From Curvularia sp. ZM96 (lineage: Eukaryota > Ascomycota > Dothideomycetes > Pleosporales > Pleosporaceae), in contig JAJGBQ010000001.1 in the NCBI GenBank assembly GCA_022457065.1, positions 5,332,001 to 5,396,000 on the forward strand: a stretch of 64,000 nt of DNA, in the 5' to 3' direction. The position numbers and the translations under genes are program-made. Below, in pieces: positions 21,838 through 35,200 of the stretch (positions are counted from its first letter, which is position 1; each line of letters starts with the position of its first letter). The notes beneath the pieces are model-generated. The model did no database searches. It was not told the DNA's origin and saw nothing but the letters and a program-made list of their open reading frames with translations.

Positions 21838-22882
21838 CTCACAATCTAAATCGTCTTAAGTCATTACCCATTTAACTGAAGATAATGACTGTCTCACTCG
21901 GCATACTCTGTTTTGTCTGCTCTTGATCTTAGCTTAAATGGCGTATATCTCGTTTTCCATGTTTGTACTGTTTATCACGTGCGAAATGCGTGTATTTCGA
22001 AAGGGAAGAATGGGCCAATTGGTGTTCAATACTTGATCTTGTGGTTGCAATACTTTTGGCACTAGATGGTCGTATTGTGGGACAAGTAGCATGATTGCTC
22101 TGGATGGGAGAAGGGAGTTAGAAATGGAAATGGATGTGGAAAGAGGGTTTGGAGACGTAGAAGGGTAGTATAGGGGAGAGAGGAGATATTATTTCTAAGC
22201 TTTTTTTTGGAGGCAAAGAAAATATAGTGACGATACGGGAGTGAGCAAGAGATGGGCTAAGAGGAGTATGAGAAAATACGGCTAGGAGACTCTTTTCGGG
22301 TAATGTTGCATGTGGAAGCCAATTTCGTTACAAATCAGAGCGCACGACAGAGTAGAAATAGAATCTTGGAGTTCAAGATGACGTTTAAATGTCTGACATC
22401 CATTTCAGGACAATGGTATGTCCAAATGAAAAGTAAACAAGGGAATGAGAAGAAAACACATGTGCCCTAGCTAGTCACGAAACAGAATCCATTATTGCGT
22501 CACTGATGATTAATCCCCCTGATTCTATGTACATGAAGAAAAACGCAGAGAAAAAAGCAGCAGGTTATCTAAGAACATAGAAAAATGTACAACTCGAGAC
22601 GGGAATCAAGAACAGAAAAAAACACCAAGCCCGATCGTATGTTCAGCGCTGCTGAAAAGCCCAGCCATTGTCATTAAGTGTGCCTGCATCACCACGTGTA
22701 AGAACCATTTCAGGTGTCGAAGAAAGAGAAGAAAGCAGACAGACTCGTTGGATATCAGACATGAACGTTTCGTCTGCTTGGTTTTTTCTTTTCTTTTTTC
22801 TTCGTACGTCCTTCCTCCAACCATCCATCTCCCCCTCTTTTTTTGACTTCTACATTTTCTCTGCAAACCAATTTCACAGCAT
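21838..22882. other. Intergenic, no gene seen
   Basis: About 1 kb between the transposon and the tetraspanin stop. It is A/G-rich with several purine runs and one T run near 22201-22208. No coding frame, RNA gene or repeat was recognised beyond that. Confidence 0.5.
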
Positions 22883-23773
22883 CTAAAGTCCACCGGCTCC
22901 ATTCTTCTCGTCAATGTGCCTGTAGCGCTCCTGCTCTTGGCGGTACTTGAGCACCATGGCGACGCAAAGCACGAGAATGACGTCGACGCCGACGATTCCA
23001 AAGGCGGCGGTGAAGATTTGGTCGAGGTACTTGTTGGCGAAGGAGGAGAACTTGCCGATGCAACCGCCCTTTTGCGCGGCAACGAGCGTGTTTAGGCATG
23101 TGCTGTCCTGGACGAATGGAGGCGTAGTGGAGTTGACGTAGCCGCAGCAGTCGAACTGTTTATTGTTAGCCTTGGACCACAAAGGACTGCTTTAGGTATC
23201 CCTCGAATCTGGGAGATGCAGTATTTGGAGGATTAAACTCACCCTCTGCTGCAAGAGACTCTGGATCAGCGGCGTCTCGCGTCCCCAAAGCGCGCTGAGG
23301 TTCCTGCGAGTCTCGAGAGTCTCGACCCAGATGGCTACACCAAGACCGAGGGTAAAGGTTGCACAGACGACGACCAGCCAGCCCTGAGTACGAAGCCAGC
23401 CGCGGTTGGTGGGGAGGAAAAGCGCGGGAAGAGAGAGCAAGAAGGTCACAAAGACGAAGATTGCATTGACCACACCGGCTGTGATACATGTTAGTTGGTA
23501 TTCTCTCATGTGCAAGACAGTTTATATCAGGCATTCGCAGCCACTGGTGTTGGGTGATATCGAATCCATTGACAGAATATTTTGCATCGTGGTTAAGACA
23601 ATCGTACCTGTCAGGGGACACTGGCCGAGCAGCAGATTCTTGGTGACATTGTCCACGGTAGGCGTGGCTCGCATGGACTGCTCAGAAATGAGGGAGAAGC
23701 CGAGCAACAAGCCTCCGCAGGCGGCGAAGAGGAAGTCCATGCCCACAAAGGCCATCATCAACTTGGTAGGCAT
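22883..23773 (-). CDS. Fungal tetraspanin (four-helix membrane protein)
   Basis: Three exons (23773-23608, 23478-23243, 23155-22883) encode 224 residues. Four hydrophobic segments are visible: one after MPTKLMMAFVGMDFLFAACG, two in exon 2 (VVNAIFVFVTFLLSLPALFL and WLVVVCATFTLGLGVAIW) and one near the C-terminus (TAAFGIVGVDVILVLCVAMVL). The large extracellular loop between helices 3 and 4 holds the tetraspanin CCG hallmark (FDCCGYVN) plus two further Cys. In pathogenic fungi tetraspanins of the Pls1/Tsp family act at the plasma membrane or vacuole, some in appressorium function, but this copy cannot be assigned to a subgroup by eye. The start at 23773 has a good AAG-ATG context; an in-frame Met at 23800 is possible. 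The first intron (129 nt) is longer than most here. Confidence 0.9.
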
Positions 23774-24734
23774 CTTGGCGGTATTGTAGGGATAGGTCAA
23801 GGGAGCGGCGGACTAGCAAAAGAAAGCAAAATGAATGTCAGATGGGAAAAAAATAGACAGAGAATCAAAGTCGAGCGCAGGGAGTCGGCCGGCGTACTCG
23901 ATTGCTGCGTCGATGAGTGAGTGACGGGGAAGAATTAGACAGAAAGTAGTATCAACGGGAAGAGAAGAGAAGGTGAGCAAGACCAGCACTCGGGCGAAAA
24001 CTGCACGGCATAGGGGAAACGGGGGGCGTCGAGCATTAAGAGGCTCTGCTTGGGCGCGTCGCAGTTTGCAGAGTGACGATGCGTGTGTGGTTTCAGTAGT
24101 GTTGGAGCATGGGCGGCAGCCAATCAGGGCGCGCCAGGGAGCAAATGGTTCGATGTTTTGGCGCTGCGACGTGGGCGCGCCACAAATGGGTGGAGCAGCG
24201 AGTGTGAAGGGCCGCCGGGCTGCGACATGGCGGTTTCTACGAGGCTGCTGTCAGTGTCGCGATGGTTCGACGTCAGCGTCACTGTCCAAGAGACGAGGGA
24301 GGGATGCTGAGGCGTGGTGGGCGCGGTGTGCATCACGTGGGCTCGGGGGGCGGGTGCAAGGCATGCAGGCGCCACCAACCGCCTGAGGGGCGGTCGAGGC
24401 TAGACCGCGCAGCTGGCGAAACGAGACCGGACGGGGAAGGAGCCTAAGGGTGGTGCTTGCCGACGATGCAGGCAGGCCGTGGCTTCCAGTCGAGGGCCCA
24501 CCGCGAGCGCGTCCAACACAGGGCGGCCTCGGGACGTTGGATTGCAGGTGCGGTGGGCGTGGGCGTGGCAGCTGTGGCGACGGATTGGGTTAGCGGCAAT
24601 AGTCGGACAGCAGGCAGCAGACTAGACGAGACGATGCATTGTAGCGCGGCGGCCTTGGGGCTTGCCCACAGGCTATCGAGTCCGTAGATAGATGGATACA
24701 GTACGAGATTATGGCAGACGGCCGAGGCCGCTCC

Positions 24735-24763
24735 CACGCACGCACGCACGCACGCACACACAC
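24735..24763. repeat. CGCA/CA microsatellite
   Basis: About five CGCA units followed by CA repeats form a simple repeat in the tetraspanin/MCM1 promoter region. Polymorphism in copy number would be expected. Confidence 0.8.
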
Positions 24764-25616
24764 GCCCTGGTAGACGGTACAGCAGCAACCTGGAGCAGGC
24801 GAGCGTCCATCTGACCTGGGCGGGTCTAGCGCGCCGGGCGGGCCAATGGCGGGCTTCGCAGGCCCCGGGCCGTGCCCAGCTGGCGTCTAGCGCAGCCCTC
24901 GGCCTCAGGCGGACGGCGCTGTTTTCGTGTGGGAGGGCCGTTGCTGTTCATCTCCAAAAGCGACCTGACAGCTCGAGCGTGGCCCTCGGTGCCAATGTCG
25001 ACGGCACCGCGAGACGTCGAGACGCTGGCGGCCGCGCTGCCAGAAACCACACGCGGCACACGCGCGCCCTATGCCATGCCATTGTCGCCAGGCCCAGCGG
25101 CACTGCGATGGCTGCTCCGATCTGCGATTCAGAGCAGTGACCAGGGTCGCGCTCAAGCGGCATCCGCCCCCAGTTGCTGGTGGGTAGTTGACGGCCTGCC
25201 CGCACCAAAGCAGCCAAAGCAGCCGTCCAGAGAAATACTTGACCACTCCCGCCGTTTCATTCCCAATCCCGTTCGTCCCTTTCCTTCTCAAGACAGCTCG
25301 CGGCCTATACCACCACACAGCTGCACCACTCCGTTTGTCCCTGCGTGTCCGAGCCTGCCATACCGGCGGCCCAGCTCCATCAGCTCCAGGCAGGGTCACT
25401 CGAACCACCTTTGCCGCCTACCGTCTTCTCTCCACACAGCTCCTCTCCCAACGGCGCGCGAAAAGCAACCAGCCCGCCGCCCGCCCCCAGCGAGCAGCAA
25501 ACCCAGCAAAAAAAAGAGAGCACCCGGCCAACGCCCAAAAAAAAAGACGCCGAAAAAACGAACCGCAGACACGACGAGGTGCGTTCGGTCACGAACCCTT
25601 TTCTTTGCCTCCCTTT

Positions 25617-25646
25617 CCCCTACCCTACCCACCCTACCCTACCCTA
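25617..25646. repeat. CCCTA pentamer repeats (telomere-like)
   Basis: Six CCCTA units occur in 30 bases, one of them imperfect in spacing. The complement reads TAGGG, one base short of the TTAGGG telomere repeat of most filamentous fungi, so it is telomere-like rather than telomeric. It lies about 450 bases upstream of MCM1. Confidence 0.7.
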
Positions 25647-26091
25647 TGCTCCCTGCACACACGTCTGCACCCCCCGGGCGGCGCGCAGGCGCAGGTCAGG
25701 CTGGTCACGCGTAGGTGGGTGCTTGGCTGGCACCCCAGCCACTCCCTGCCGCACGGCTCGCCGAGTAATTAGCGCTTTCCGCCGGCAGCAGCGTGCGACC
25801 GAGCGTGCCCTCCCCGCGCACCTTTCCTTGCAATTCCTGCCGCGCCAGCACAGAGGGACCAGCCCCGATCTTTTAACAGGCCGCGCTTCCTTTTCCTATT
25901 GAGGTCAACCTTTGAGTCTAACCCAACTCAACCTGTCTGCAGTTCGTTCTGTAACATTTTGCCTGCCCGCCCAAACCACGCAAGAACGCCTGCCAACTCC
26001 CCACACTCGGCCGCATCCAGTCTAGGGCCCTCGTCCGCCAACCACTAACCAATCCACAACCCTCTTGTCCACCTCCGCCACGACTACCACC

Positions 26092-27030
26092 ATGGCCAGC
26101 GAAATCACCGAGCACGACCAGAACGCGTCGCCCTCTGTCCACGACGACGGCAATGGCGCCCTCGGCATGGAGAACCGCGGCGTCAAGCGCGCGCGCGCCG
26201 CCGCCGACGACGACGATGACGACGACGACAAGCCCGGCCGCGAGCGAAGAAAGATTGAGATCAAGTTCATCCAGGACAAGTCGCGTCGGCACATTACCTT
26301 TTCCAAGCGCAAGGCCGGTATCATGAAGAAGGTATGTTTGCTTCGACTTTTCTGCCTCCACCGAGGCGTGTAGATAGCTGTGCGTGTCGACGGGGGTCTG
26401 GCTGTCCGCACGCGCGCACATCCTGCCGTGCGCACACACGCCCACACACTGCACATCCTTTCCCCCCCTCCTCCACCAGTCCGCTGGTCCACTATCCTTT
26501 TTTATCCCGCCATTGCCAGCAGCATCCCTCGACTGATCATATACACCCCAGGCCTACGAGCTGTCGGTCCTCACCGGCACCCAAGTGCTACTGCTCGTCG
26601 TGTCGGAGACAGGTCTTGTCTACACCTTCACCACACCCAAGCTGCAACCGCTTGTCACCAAGCCCGAGGGCAAGAACCTCATCCAGGTACGCTACCGCCA
26701 GAAACGTCTCTGGGCCATCGCATGCCATTGCTAACCACGCTACAGGCTTGCCTAAACGCCCCAGAGCCCTCGAGCGGAGATGCAAATGGTGTCGACAACG
26801 ACACAGTCGAGTCTCCCGAGGACAACCACGCCCAGGTGCCCCCAGGCCAGCCGCGCATGCCGCCCAACAACCAGGCCATGCCCCAGGCCTACATGACCCC
26901 GGAGGCTGCGCTCCACTACCAGAGCTATCTGCAACAGCAGCAGCAGCAATCCAACCAGTATCCTATGGCCCAACAAGGTATGCCCCGCCATCCTGGTGGT
27001 CACTACCCCCAGGACCAGAAGCTGGGCTAG
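26092..27030 (+). CDS. MCM1: MADS-box transcription factor MCM1 (SRF type)
   Basis: Three exons (26092-26331, 26552-26686, 26746-27030) give 219 residues. The MADS domain spans about residues 50-107, with the DNA-binding arm ERRKIEIKFIQDKSRRHITF and, after the first intron, AYELSVLTGTQVLLLVVSE. This is SRF/Mcm1-type rather than MEF2-type. It is preceded by an acidic run of Asp (about 39-46) and followed by a Gln/Pro-rich tail with a stretch of five to six Gln, as expected for the activating or cofactor-binding part. Mcm1 works with partner proteins such as alpha-domain mating regulators and Ste12 in mating, cell-cycle and development genes. The intron position after MKK splits the MADS box, as is usual in filamentous ascomycetes. 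The start has a good ACCACC-ATG context. Confidence 0.96.
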
Positions 27031-29510
27031 ACGTAATACACATATACTCTACCGTTTCGGTAGCAGGTCACTCCTCGAAAGGCGCATAGTAACTGGATAT
27101 GGATACCCACATAATGGCAAAAGTAATCACGGTGTTGCTCGACGAGCGTTCACGCCGGTGTACGAGATGGAGTTTTCGCATGCGGTAGTGGTAGTAGTGG
27201 CTGTGGCTGTGGGCAGCAGCAGCAACAGCAGTCGCAGCAGTCGCACGATGTCATGTGGGCACGCAATGTTGGAGAGAAATGCAGTTGCGTTTTCTGGACG
27301 ACTGTATGTCTGACGCGGATATTGGCGTAGTGTCGTCTTCTTTTTTTGTTCTCATCTCCTTGTGCTCTCACCTCGACATCTCTAGCATTTCGTGTCACAT
27401 TTAGCACGTACTGTTTAGATCACATCTCTCTCGCTGCCCATAGCATGGGTCCAATACAGTACGATAATTCATCCTGCGCTCCACCCGTCAGCCTCGTGAG
27501 CCGCTACTTCCGTGTAAGCCTTAGTTCGGTCTGGGCGTTGCTTCCTGTTTTGTCGCCCAAACTTGCCTTTCTGGGAGAAGTGACGTGCTACCCAAACACC
27601 ACAACCCTGGACCGTTGCTCGTGCGGGTCCTGCTCAGGGCATCTGCCATGGGATCCCTCGCCTGCGTTGTTTTTTCTCTCTCTCTCTCTCTCTTTCATTC
27701 TCTCCCTAACCCATAATGTGGCCTAACAAATCCGATACTACTTAGCTGCCATGCGCTTCTTTCAACTGCCCTGACCTATCCCACCCTACAACTACTAGTG
27801 CAATATGAATGGAACATCGAATTTGCGGTGTGAGGATGTGTGTGTGTGTGACGTTACGTCTGGACTCGTGCACGGCTTCGTCGAGGCCATACACTCGAGA
27901 AATGCTCCTCGAGGCACCGTCACACCCGCAACCGCACGACCTTGTATGCCCATGGTTGTGAAACTGCCTGCGCAAACAGGACTCGAGACACCAAAAAACC
28001 ACAACTGAATGAAGATTCCGTGGGTGGCAATCGACTTCAGCGTCGGCTTCGGTCCGAGAGCGTTGTACAAAGCGGTGGCCGTATATAGGACAAGGACAGT
28101 CAGCCCGTCAGTGCGAGCGCTTCCGTCAGCGGCTGCTCTGCCACTTGACCAAGAACCGAGTACCTATACGGGTGAGCGCTCAAGAGATAGGCAAAAAGCG
28201 CCACAGCCGAGCAGACGAAGCCGTGTGATGACGGAAAGCTCACGGTATGCAGGTGAGCATCCACGCACGAGTTAATCAGGGTCTTGCTCGTTGCTTTTTG
28301 GACGACGCTCCTACCCACACGAGGCACTGTTGGCAACAGAAGAACGGCGTGCGTCCGACCACGAGTCTGTATGTTGACAACTGCCGGTGTAGGGCTGATC
28401 TTCATCTCTTGACCCTGTGCCTGCCAGCTCCTGCCCAGGTCGCAGTGACGGACCGCTCCGCCAAACCTCCACCCAAAGGTACAACTGTCTACTCACCGCG
28501 GCACAGCTATCGCGCATGCGGCACGGCTGTAGTGCGACAAAAAGGGATTCACGCGTCGTACTCCTTGTACGCCCACCGTCTTGGCAGCCAATAACATTCC
28601 CAACAGTCAGGTGTGTTGCCTGTGCGTGAATTGTGCAGGCCCACCAGCTCTCTCTAGCTGCCACACACGCTCACTTGACTGGATCTCGCGCCCCCCCCCC
28701 CGTAGATACATCAAAGAGTACTCTAACTCGGTGCCACGATACACGTCAGTCTGCCGCTCGGATGCCGGCTCCCTCCCGCTCCAGGGCCTCTTGCTTCTTC
28801 GAGCGGCCCCCGCATCCCGCATAGCCAATGCCCTTGGCTGGGATCCAGACGTGACACACAGACCTCGACTCCCCTTACATCACTATTTCAGCTGGCCTCT
28901 CTACACAGTCGATCCCATGGGGTTATGCAGGGAGCTATCTTGCTCCACCAATTGTTGCTTGCTTTTTTGCTGATCATCCGCCCTCGGATCAAAAGCACTC
29001 TGGCGTGGGACTACGACACCCATCCAATCGAGCAACAGCCTGACCCTCTTCTTTTCAGTCGCCTCGAATCGACATTCTCAATTGTCCATTACTCGGATCG
29101 GTTCGTATCAAGATATCGGGCTGGGATAGACGCAACTCTCGTGAGTGGCGCATACTCCCCTATTCCCATTACTAACGTTGTGCTCATGCTCACAAGATAA
29201 GCATGGCCGGAGATACGCACAGCTCCCATCCAATGCTTGTGCTTCCTTTTATTCGTTAGTTTATTGTGATTTGCTGCATCTTATCTGCAGGTAGTTGTTC
29301 CCCCTCTTCCTCTCATAATAGTGCCGAGCACCCCAGTACCCCAGTCTTACTGCAAGCGGCATATAAGTCTTGTATTCTCTCGCTATGGTCCTTGGCACCA
29401 TGCATGAACCTCTTGTGTCAAAACCGCGTGTTGTGCTGTTGGAAAGTTCACCGACTCGTCGACTTTGAACAGACTCCACTGTTTTCACTGTCACCCAACT
29501 GCTGTCCAAG
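27031..29510. other. Intergenic, no gene seen
   Basis: About 2.5 kb between MCM1 and the permease. The first part should be the MCM1 3' region and contains GTA/GCA trinucleotide-rich sequence (27185-27245). A CT dinucleotide run lies at 27675-27692 and an 11-base C run at 28691-28701. No open frame on either strand shows a recognisable domain. The last 300 bases should contain the permease promoter. Confidence 0.45.
27675..27692. repeat. CT dinucleotide run
   Basis: A simple CT repeat of about nine units preceded by T residues. No function is inferred. Confidence 0.8.
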
Positions 29511-31321
29511 ATGGCTCTCGACAGCGGAGAAGCCAAAGCCATGGAGGCCAAGCAAGAGGGACGGCTGAGTGCCATAGACACTCGGGATCTCGAAAACTCG
29601 TCGAGCATATCCGTGGATGCAGACGCGATCAAGTTGGCGGAAATGGGATACACGCAGGATATGAAGAGAAAGTACACGGTATGGTCCGTCCTTGGAGTTG
29701 GCTTCTCAATCACAAACTCCTGGTTTGGAATCTCAGCAGCCTTGATTACGGGCATCAATTCCGGCGGCCCGCTCCTTATCATCTACGGCATCATTCTCAT
29801 AGCGCTGATATCGACATGTGTTGGCATCAGCCTGAGCGAGTTGGCGAGTGCAATGCCGAATGCTGGCGGGCAATACTTCTGGGCTGGAGCACTGGCGCCG
29901 AAGAGATTCGCAAGACTTGCGAGCTATGTGACAGGGTGGCTCGCGTGGTGGGGAGCTATGTTTACGAGTGCATCCGTGGCACTGGCTATGGGAAGTGCAC
30001 TGGTGGGATGCTACCAACTGGGACATCCAGACTTGTAAGTGACTTGTTGTTTCCCTTCCTCACCATGCAGCACACAACATGAGAGCAAGGATTGCTGATG
30101 CTCCGACAGTACCATCAAGACCTGGCACGTATTCCTCGCATACCAACTCTCAAACATATTTTGCTTCTTCTTCAACTGCTACGGCAAGATACTTCCGGCA
30201 GTTGGCAAGACTACCCTCTGGACCTCACTAGTCTCCTTTGTCGTCATCCTCATAACGGTTCCCGCTGTTGCGCCAACGCACCAGCATGCTCGCTTTGTCT
30301 TTGCGACCTTCATCAACAACACTGGCTGGAAGGAGAACGGCATAGCCTTCATCGTCGGCCTCGTAAATACAAACTGGGCATTTGCCTGTCTAGACTGCGC
30401 CACCCATCTGGCTGAGGAAGTCCATGCTCCCGAGAAAATGGTACCCATCGCCATTATGGGCACCGTCGGTATTGGCTTCATTACCAGCTGGTTCTTTTCT
30501 GTTGCATGCTTCTTCTCAATCGTGGGTGATTTCACAGAAATAGCGGCGTCTGCCACTGGCGTGCCTATTCTAGAGATTTTTTTCCGTGCCCTGGACAACA
30601 ACAAGGCTGGTGCCATTGTACTCGAGGTACTGATCATTGTTACTGGGCTGGGATGTCTAGTCGCGAGCCACACATGGCAGAGTCGTCTCTGCTGGAGCTT
30701 TGCACGCGACCGCGGACTCCCTGGCCACGCATGGCTCTCAAAAGTGCACCACGGTCTTGATGTACCGCTTCATGCGCATTTTGTCAGTTGTGTCATTGTA
30801 GCCATCATGGGGTGTCTGTACCTCGCATCCCTGACGGCATTCAACTCGTAAGTCTTTCTCCTACAAACATCCCCGACATGCGATGTGATATTGGACTGAC
30901 GGATGCCCCAATGCAACAGTATGATCACAGCATGCATTGTTCTTTTGTACCTCAGCTACTCCGTTCCAGTCATCTGTCTCCTTGTCCGTGGTCGCGAGAA
31001 CATCGTCCACGGACCCTTTTGGATGGGCACCTTTGGCCTTTTTGCAAACATAGTTTTGCTCGTTTGGACATTGATTACGCTCGTCATGTACTCGTTCCCG
31101 TATGCGAAGCCCGTTGAGCCCGGTAATATGAACTGTAAGTGTTTCCTTTTACCCGCTTGAACATGGCATATAATGAACCGAGCTAACAGCCCTTAGATGT
31201 TTGTGTGGTATATGTCATTGTTGCTTCGTTTGCTGGCGTGGATTGGTTTGTGAGAGGGCACAAGAAATTCAGCACGGCGGATGAGAGGAAATTGGAGGCC
31301 CCTGTAGGAAGAGTAGGTTGA
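29511..31321 (+). CDS. APC-superfamily permease (GABA/choline/amino-acid type)
   Basis: Four exons (29511-30034, 30110-30847, 30920-31134, 31197-31321) encode 533 residues, the usual length for fungal amino-acid/choline permeases of the APC superfamily. After a hydrophilic N-terminus come the first helices (WSVLGVGFSITNSWFGISAAL) and the conserved loop ELASAMPNAGGQYFWAGALAP. This pattern is typical of Uga4 (GABA) and Hnm1 (choline) relatives. About twelve hydrophobic segments follow, including the conserved FACLDCATHLAEEVHAPEKMVP and the RDRGLPGHAWLSKVH loop. The protein imports small nitrogen compounds at the plasma membrane. GABA, choline and polyamine transporters cannot be separated by eye. 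The start at 29511 is the first Met of the frame and sits 47 codons before the first helix. Confidence 0.9.
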
Positions 31322-32220
31322 TATAGTGCGAATATCAATATGCGAAAGAGGACAAAGACATTAGTTGTGACAGATAGTTGCATCCAGAGATATCCTTGTG
31401 TGATGGTGAATGGCAAAGAGTAGTTTGCGATAAATTGTCGTGTTGTGATTGAGTATTTGTCTTTGCTTCGCCCAGCGCGACATCCCGTGTACTGGAAACT
31501 ATCAAGACCAGAAAGACAAACCCCATTACAAACAGACGCAAACTCAAGCCCCAATACCCATCCAACCCCAACAACTCGTTGACGAACAAGTTGCTATGGG
31601 GATCAAAGAGGAAGGGTAATAGGCTTGGCAGATTCGGGGAACGCGGACGCGGGGCGCTAGAGCCGCGTCGCGCGTTGTATGGGGCCTTCGTCGATGCACT
31701 GACGTCTCATCATAATGTACCTTTTCTTTCTGTCGCAACTGACGCCCCCGACCCCTACACCCTTCCAACTGAATCCACTCTCTCACCGACGCTCCCTTGG
31801 CAATCACCACTCCCAAGCTCTGCTTTCGCGACCCACAGCTACGCTTTTACCGCGATCCAGGACTGTTGGCCCCCGGCAACTGATAGCGTGCGTGCATCGG
31901 CTTCTGGGCGCAAGCGATTAGGGTCATCGTTACCTTCTCTAGGCAGATACGAGCGCAGTTACGAGCACGGCGATAGGAATCTTGGGAACATTCAATGCTG
32001 GGTTGTGGATTGGCATCTTAAAGGGACTTGTGAAAAGGGCAATTCGTCCCAAGTGAGCGTCTCGGTGAGAGAGCATGGCGGAAATACTCGAGAAGATCAA
32101 GTAAGTGCTGGGACGCGCTGAAGCTCAGCTTCTGCCCTCACCCGTTATGGACTATCATATCACCAGTCCTGTGCCGTGCCTTCCACTTTCATCCTTCCAT
32201 GTGCGCCTCTACCAACAGCC
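31322..32220. other. Intergenic, SEN1 promoter region
   Basis: About 900 bases between two plus-strand genes. Open frames such as 31579-32121 have no domain. A short upstream ATG near 32074 followed by a good donor (gtaagt at 32101) hints at a spliced 5' leader for SEN1, but a join that keeps the SEN1 frame was not found. An in-frame Met at 32176 would add 15 residues to SEN1. Confidence 0.4.
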
Positions 32221-35200
32221 ATGGCTGACTTGGCTTCCTACAGCGAGCTTCGAGAGCTGCCCGAAGACCAGCATCTCTTCTGCCCTCGCGTCGGCGATGA
32301 CGGATCGGTATACTATGACGAAGATGTCGCCGCTTATCCACCCGAAACCGACCCCGCCGAACTCGAAGACCGCAGAATAAAGCTCCAAGCGGCCGAGGAG
32401 CGGAAATGGACAGCACTCAAGGCGGCGGAGATACTGGCATTTGACGGCGAAGAGGCAGCACCACACAAGGAATGGCTAATTAGCCGGCTCAACCAATTGA
32501 TGCAAAGCTGTGATGTTTGCGTGAGGGTCTTCCACCAGTCTAGAGCGGAATGGCGGACACGGCTACTCGACTCGTACGACGAGGAGAACATTGGTCCATT
32601 CCTAGAGGTCGTGGATAACCAATGCCTCGAACGTATACACAAGGGTTTGGATGAGGCAACCGAGATCCTAAGCAAGGCCGAACCGAGAACGCGATCAGTA
32701 CGCCTGCTGCCGAACGAGTGCACTTACGGCTTCTTCGAGGCCCTCAGCTGCGATGCCCTGATACGGAACGAGGAGCTCCTGCAGAAACACTTTGATACTC
32801 CGTTTGACATGGTTCAAACGAAGAAACGACTGAAGGTGCAAACGTATCTGCCGGCCATGACACGCTTCTTATTCAGCAGGGTCGAACGACGCCAAACCTG
32901 GGCGACAGAATCGTGGTCTACCTTCAAGCGGAATATGTTGAAGTCTGAGTGGGATTGGGCTGTGCGAGACTACGTCACAAGCGCCATGATGAAAATCCAG
33001 ATGTACAATCTGGACATCTCCATGGTACCTCTCTTCTGGAGTGGCGCCCGGCTCATAGTCGCAAAAATGGATAGAGATCTCATTACGGAATCTCTGCGAG
33101 GTCTCGATGGAGACTTCTACCGGTTGATGCTGGATCACCTTTCTCTCAAGACCGAAGCCTTCTTGGACTTGATTGCAACCATGAAGCAGCTGCTTGAAAA
33201 GTCTCCAGTAGATTATTGGGACGGCATGAACGCCGTTACTCCGTCCATTGCAACTGTAGTGGAGCAGGTGTTTAACAGCCCTGTTTTCAATCAACTCCTT
33301 TTAGCAATGGCGGAAGATAATGAGCAGAACATGAACAACCTCCATGCTGCCTTTGGCTGGATACCACCTTTTCTTGACTCGATCAAACTCGCAAATCTTG
33401 GACCGGCGGTTCGGCCATTTGCTCAAGCGCTTCTTGGGCGCTTTCAGTCAGACAAGTACCCACCCAAATCTCGGGAATACTGCTACAGGGAAGGCCTAAA
33501 GGTATTGGACTACGCGTTCCACAAGATGGGAGAGGGCAAGACGATTGATAAATTTGTTGGCCAACCCACTGTCAATAGCATGCTTGACGTGTTATCCACC
33601 TTTATACAGGCACTTGTCGTAAACCTGAAGCGTTTCAAGGGCAATAAGGAGAGCGAAGGAGACATGCGATTGGCCCTCTCGGTGATTGAGCATGCCTTCA
33701 AGCTCGAGGCACAGTCTTTGATCATTGAGAGGCAATTGATATCTGCGAAGCAGCCGTCGCCTACCGAGACACCACCGTCAAGTCCAATCTGGAAGACGGT
33801 CTTAAAGGCGATAGGGCCCGACAGCTTAGAACTTGCCACACATATGCTCATCGCTGGGAGGGGCCTGATTGGTCTTGAGCCGTTGCAGATGAAGGCTGGC
33901 GTGGACAAAGTGCCCCCGACTGTGCGCCATTTCAATGACCGCTTTAGGCTCTTGTCCCAATCCATCACCGATGTCGTGGAAAGAATGTCAGACTTCGAAC
34001 CCAGTTTGCTGCAGGCGCTGTTTGGACAGCAGCCAGCGGCAAGCGCAATCGTCTCTTTGATGTTCTCCTCCACAGAGGATACCCGCAACTCTGCTATTGA
34101 GCTGTTGAAGGTCATTAGTGGAGAAGAGGAGCGTCGCGGAGCTCTGCAGCACATTCTGAGGGTTCATTATAGACACGTCGTGCGAGGTATCTCCGATTCA
34201 GTTCGGCAGGTCAGGCTGAAGAAGGCGTTTGCCCCTGTTCCGAGTATGATCAGGACGTGCAACGATATCATCGATATCATCTGCAACACGCAGGACGGTA
34301 TATTGCGTGGTCGAGAGTACGACTCTGGAGATGCTGCGGCGACGATGACTCTGTGGGAGAACCTATGGGACTCCCTTACAATGATTTTCGCGACTACTGA
34401 AGCCTGGAGTAATCTGGGTTTTTACGACAAGCACATGATGATGGATTTCTGCAGAGACACCATGCAGTTTGCCGATGTCTTGTTTGACCAATGCAGCATT
34501 TTTGCGACTGCCTTGAAGCCTCCCGCTGACGATGAAGAGAGCACGACAAAGACACAGCTGCTCAAAGAACTCCTGGCACGACCAGCGAACGCCATGGAGG
34601 GCTTAGCAAGATGGCTGCGTCTTCGTGACGAGTTCTTGTCCAGTAAATCGGTCACATTGATCAGCAAGCTCCTTGTTCGGCTGCACCGAGTGTCCATCGA
34701 GATTGATGCTGATACACTTTCGTACATGGAGCGTGTGCTTTCAGGAGATGTACGCGCAAAACTCAGCGACACGCAGCAGGCTGAGCTCCAACAGGCTCTG
34801 GAAGAGCATCTTGGACGCCCACTTGTTAAGGAAGAGGAGCCTGTTAAGCCTAAGCAAGTCTCCCTCAGCAAATGGATGGCTACTGGGACGACTTCGACTT
34901 CCACCCCGACTTCAACAGCTGATGCCAAGGCCAGGTTGCTTGCTAGCATGACTGCTGGAGCTAGCAAATTCCAAGAGCGACGGGAGCAGATGAGAGCTGC
35001 TGAAGCAAAAGCTGCGCAACAGAAAGCAGCCGATGACAAGAAGAATGCCACACAGGCCGAGTTCAAACGCAAGAGGCAACTTGACAAGGAGAAACGCGAA
35101 AGGGAGAAGGCTGCTGCAATTGCCAAAGCCAAAGCAGCTAGAGGCATTACTGCTGAAGCTGGTTCTGGTTTGGAGGGCTTGGGAGTCTTGGGCAAGGACC

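Larger units (their letters stand above)
23774..26091. other. Long GC-rich divergent promoter region with simple repeats
   Basis: This 2.3-kb gap lies between the divergent tetraspanin and MCM1 genes. It is GC-rich with CG-dense patches, and it carries a CGCA/CA microsatellite at 24735-24763 and CCCTA repeats at 25617-25646. The CT-rich stretch just before MCM1 looks like a long 5' leader. Overlapping open frames on both strands (for example 24872-25714) are compositional and show no domain. Confidence 0.5.

Noticed and set aside
24872..25902. Several overlapping open frames of 160-280 codons on both strands upstream of MCM1
   Set aside because: They overlap in all frames, are Pro/Arg/Ala-rich and lack domains; the region reads as promoter and leader of MCM1.
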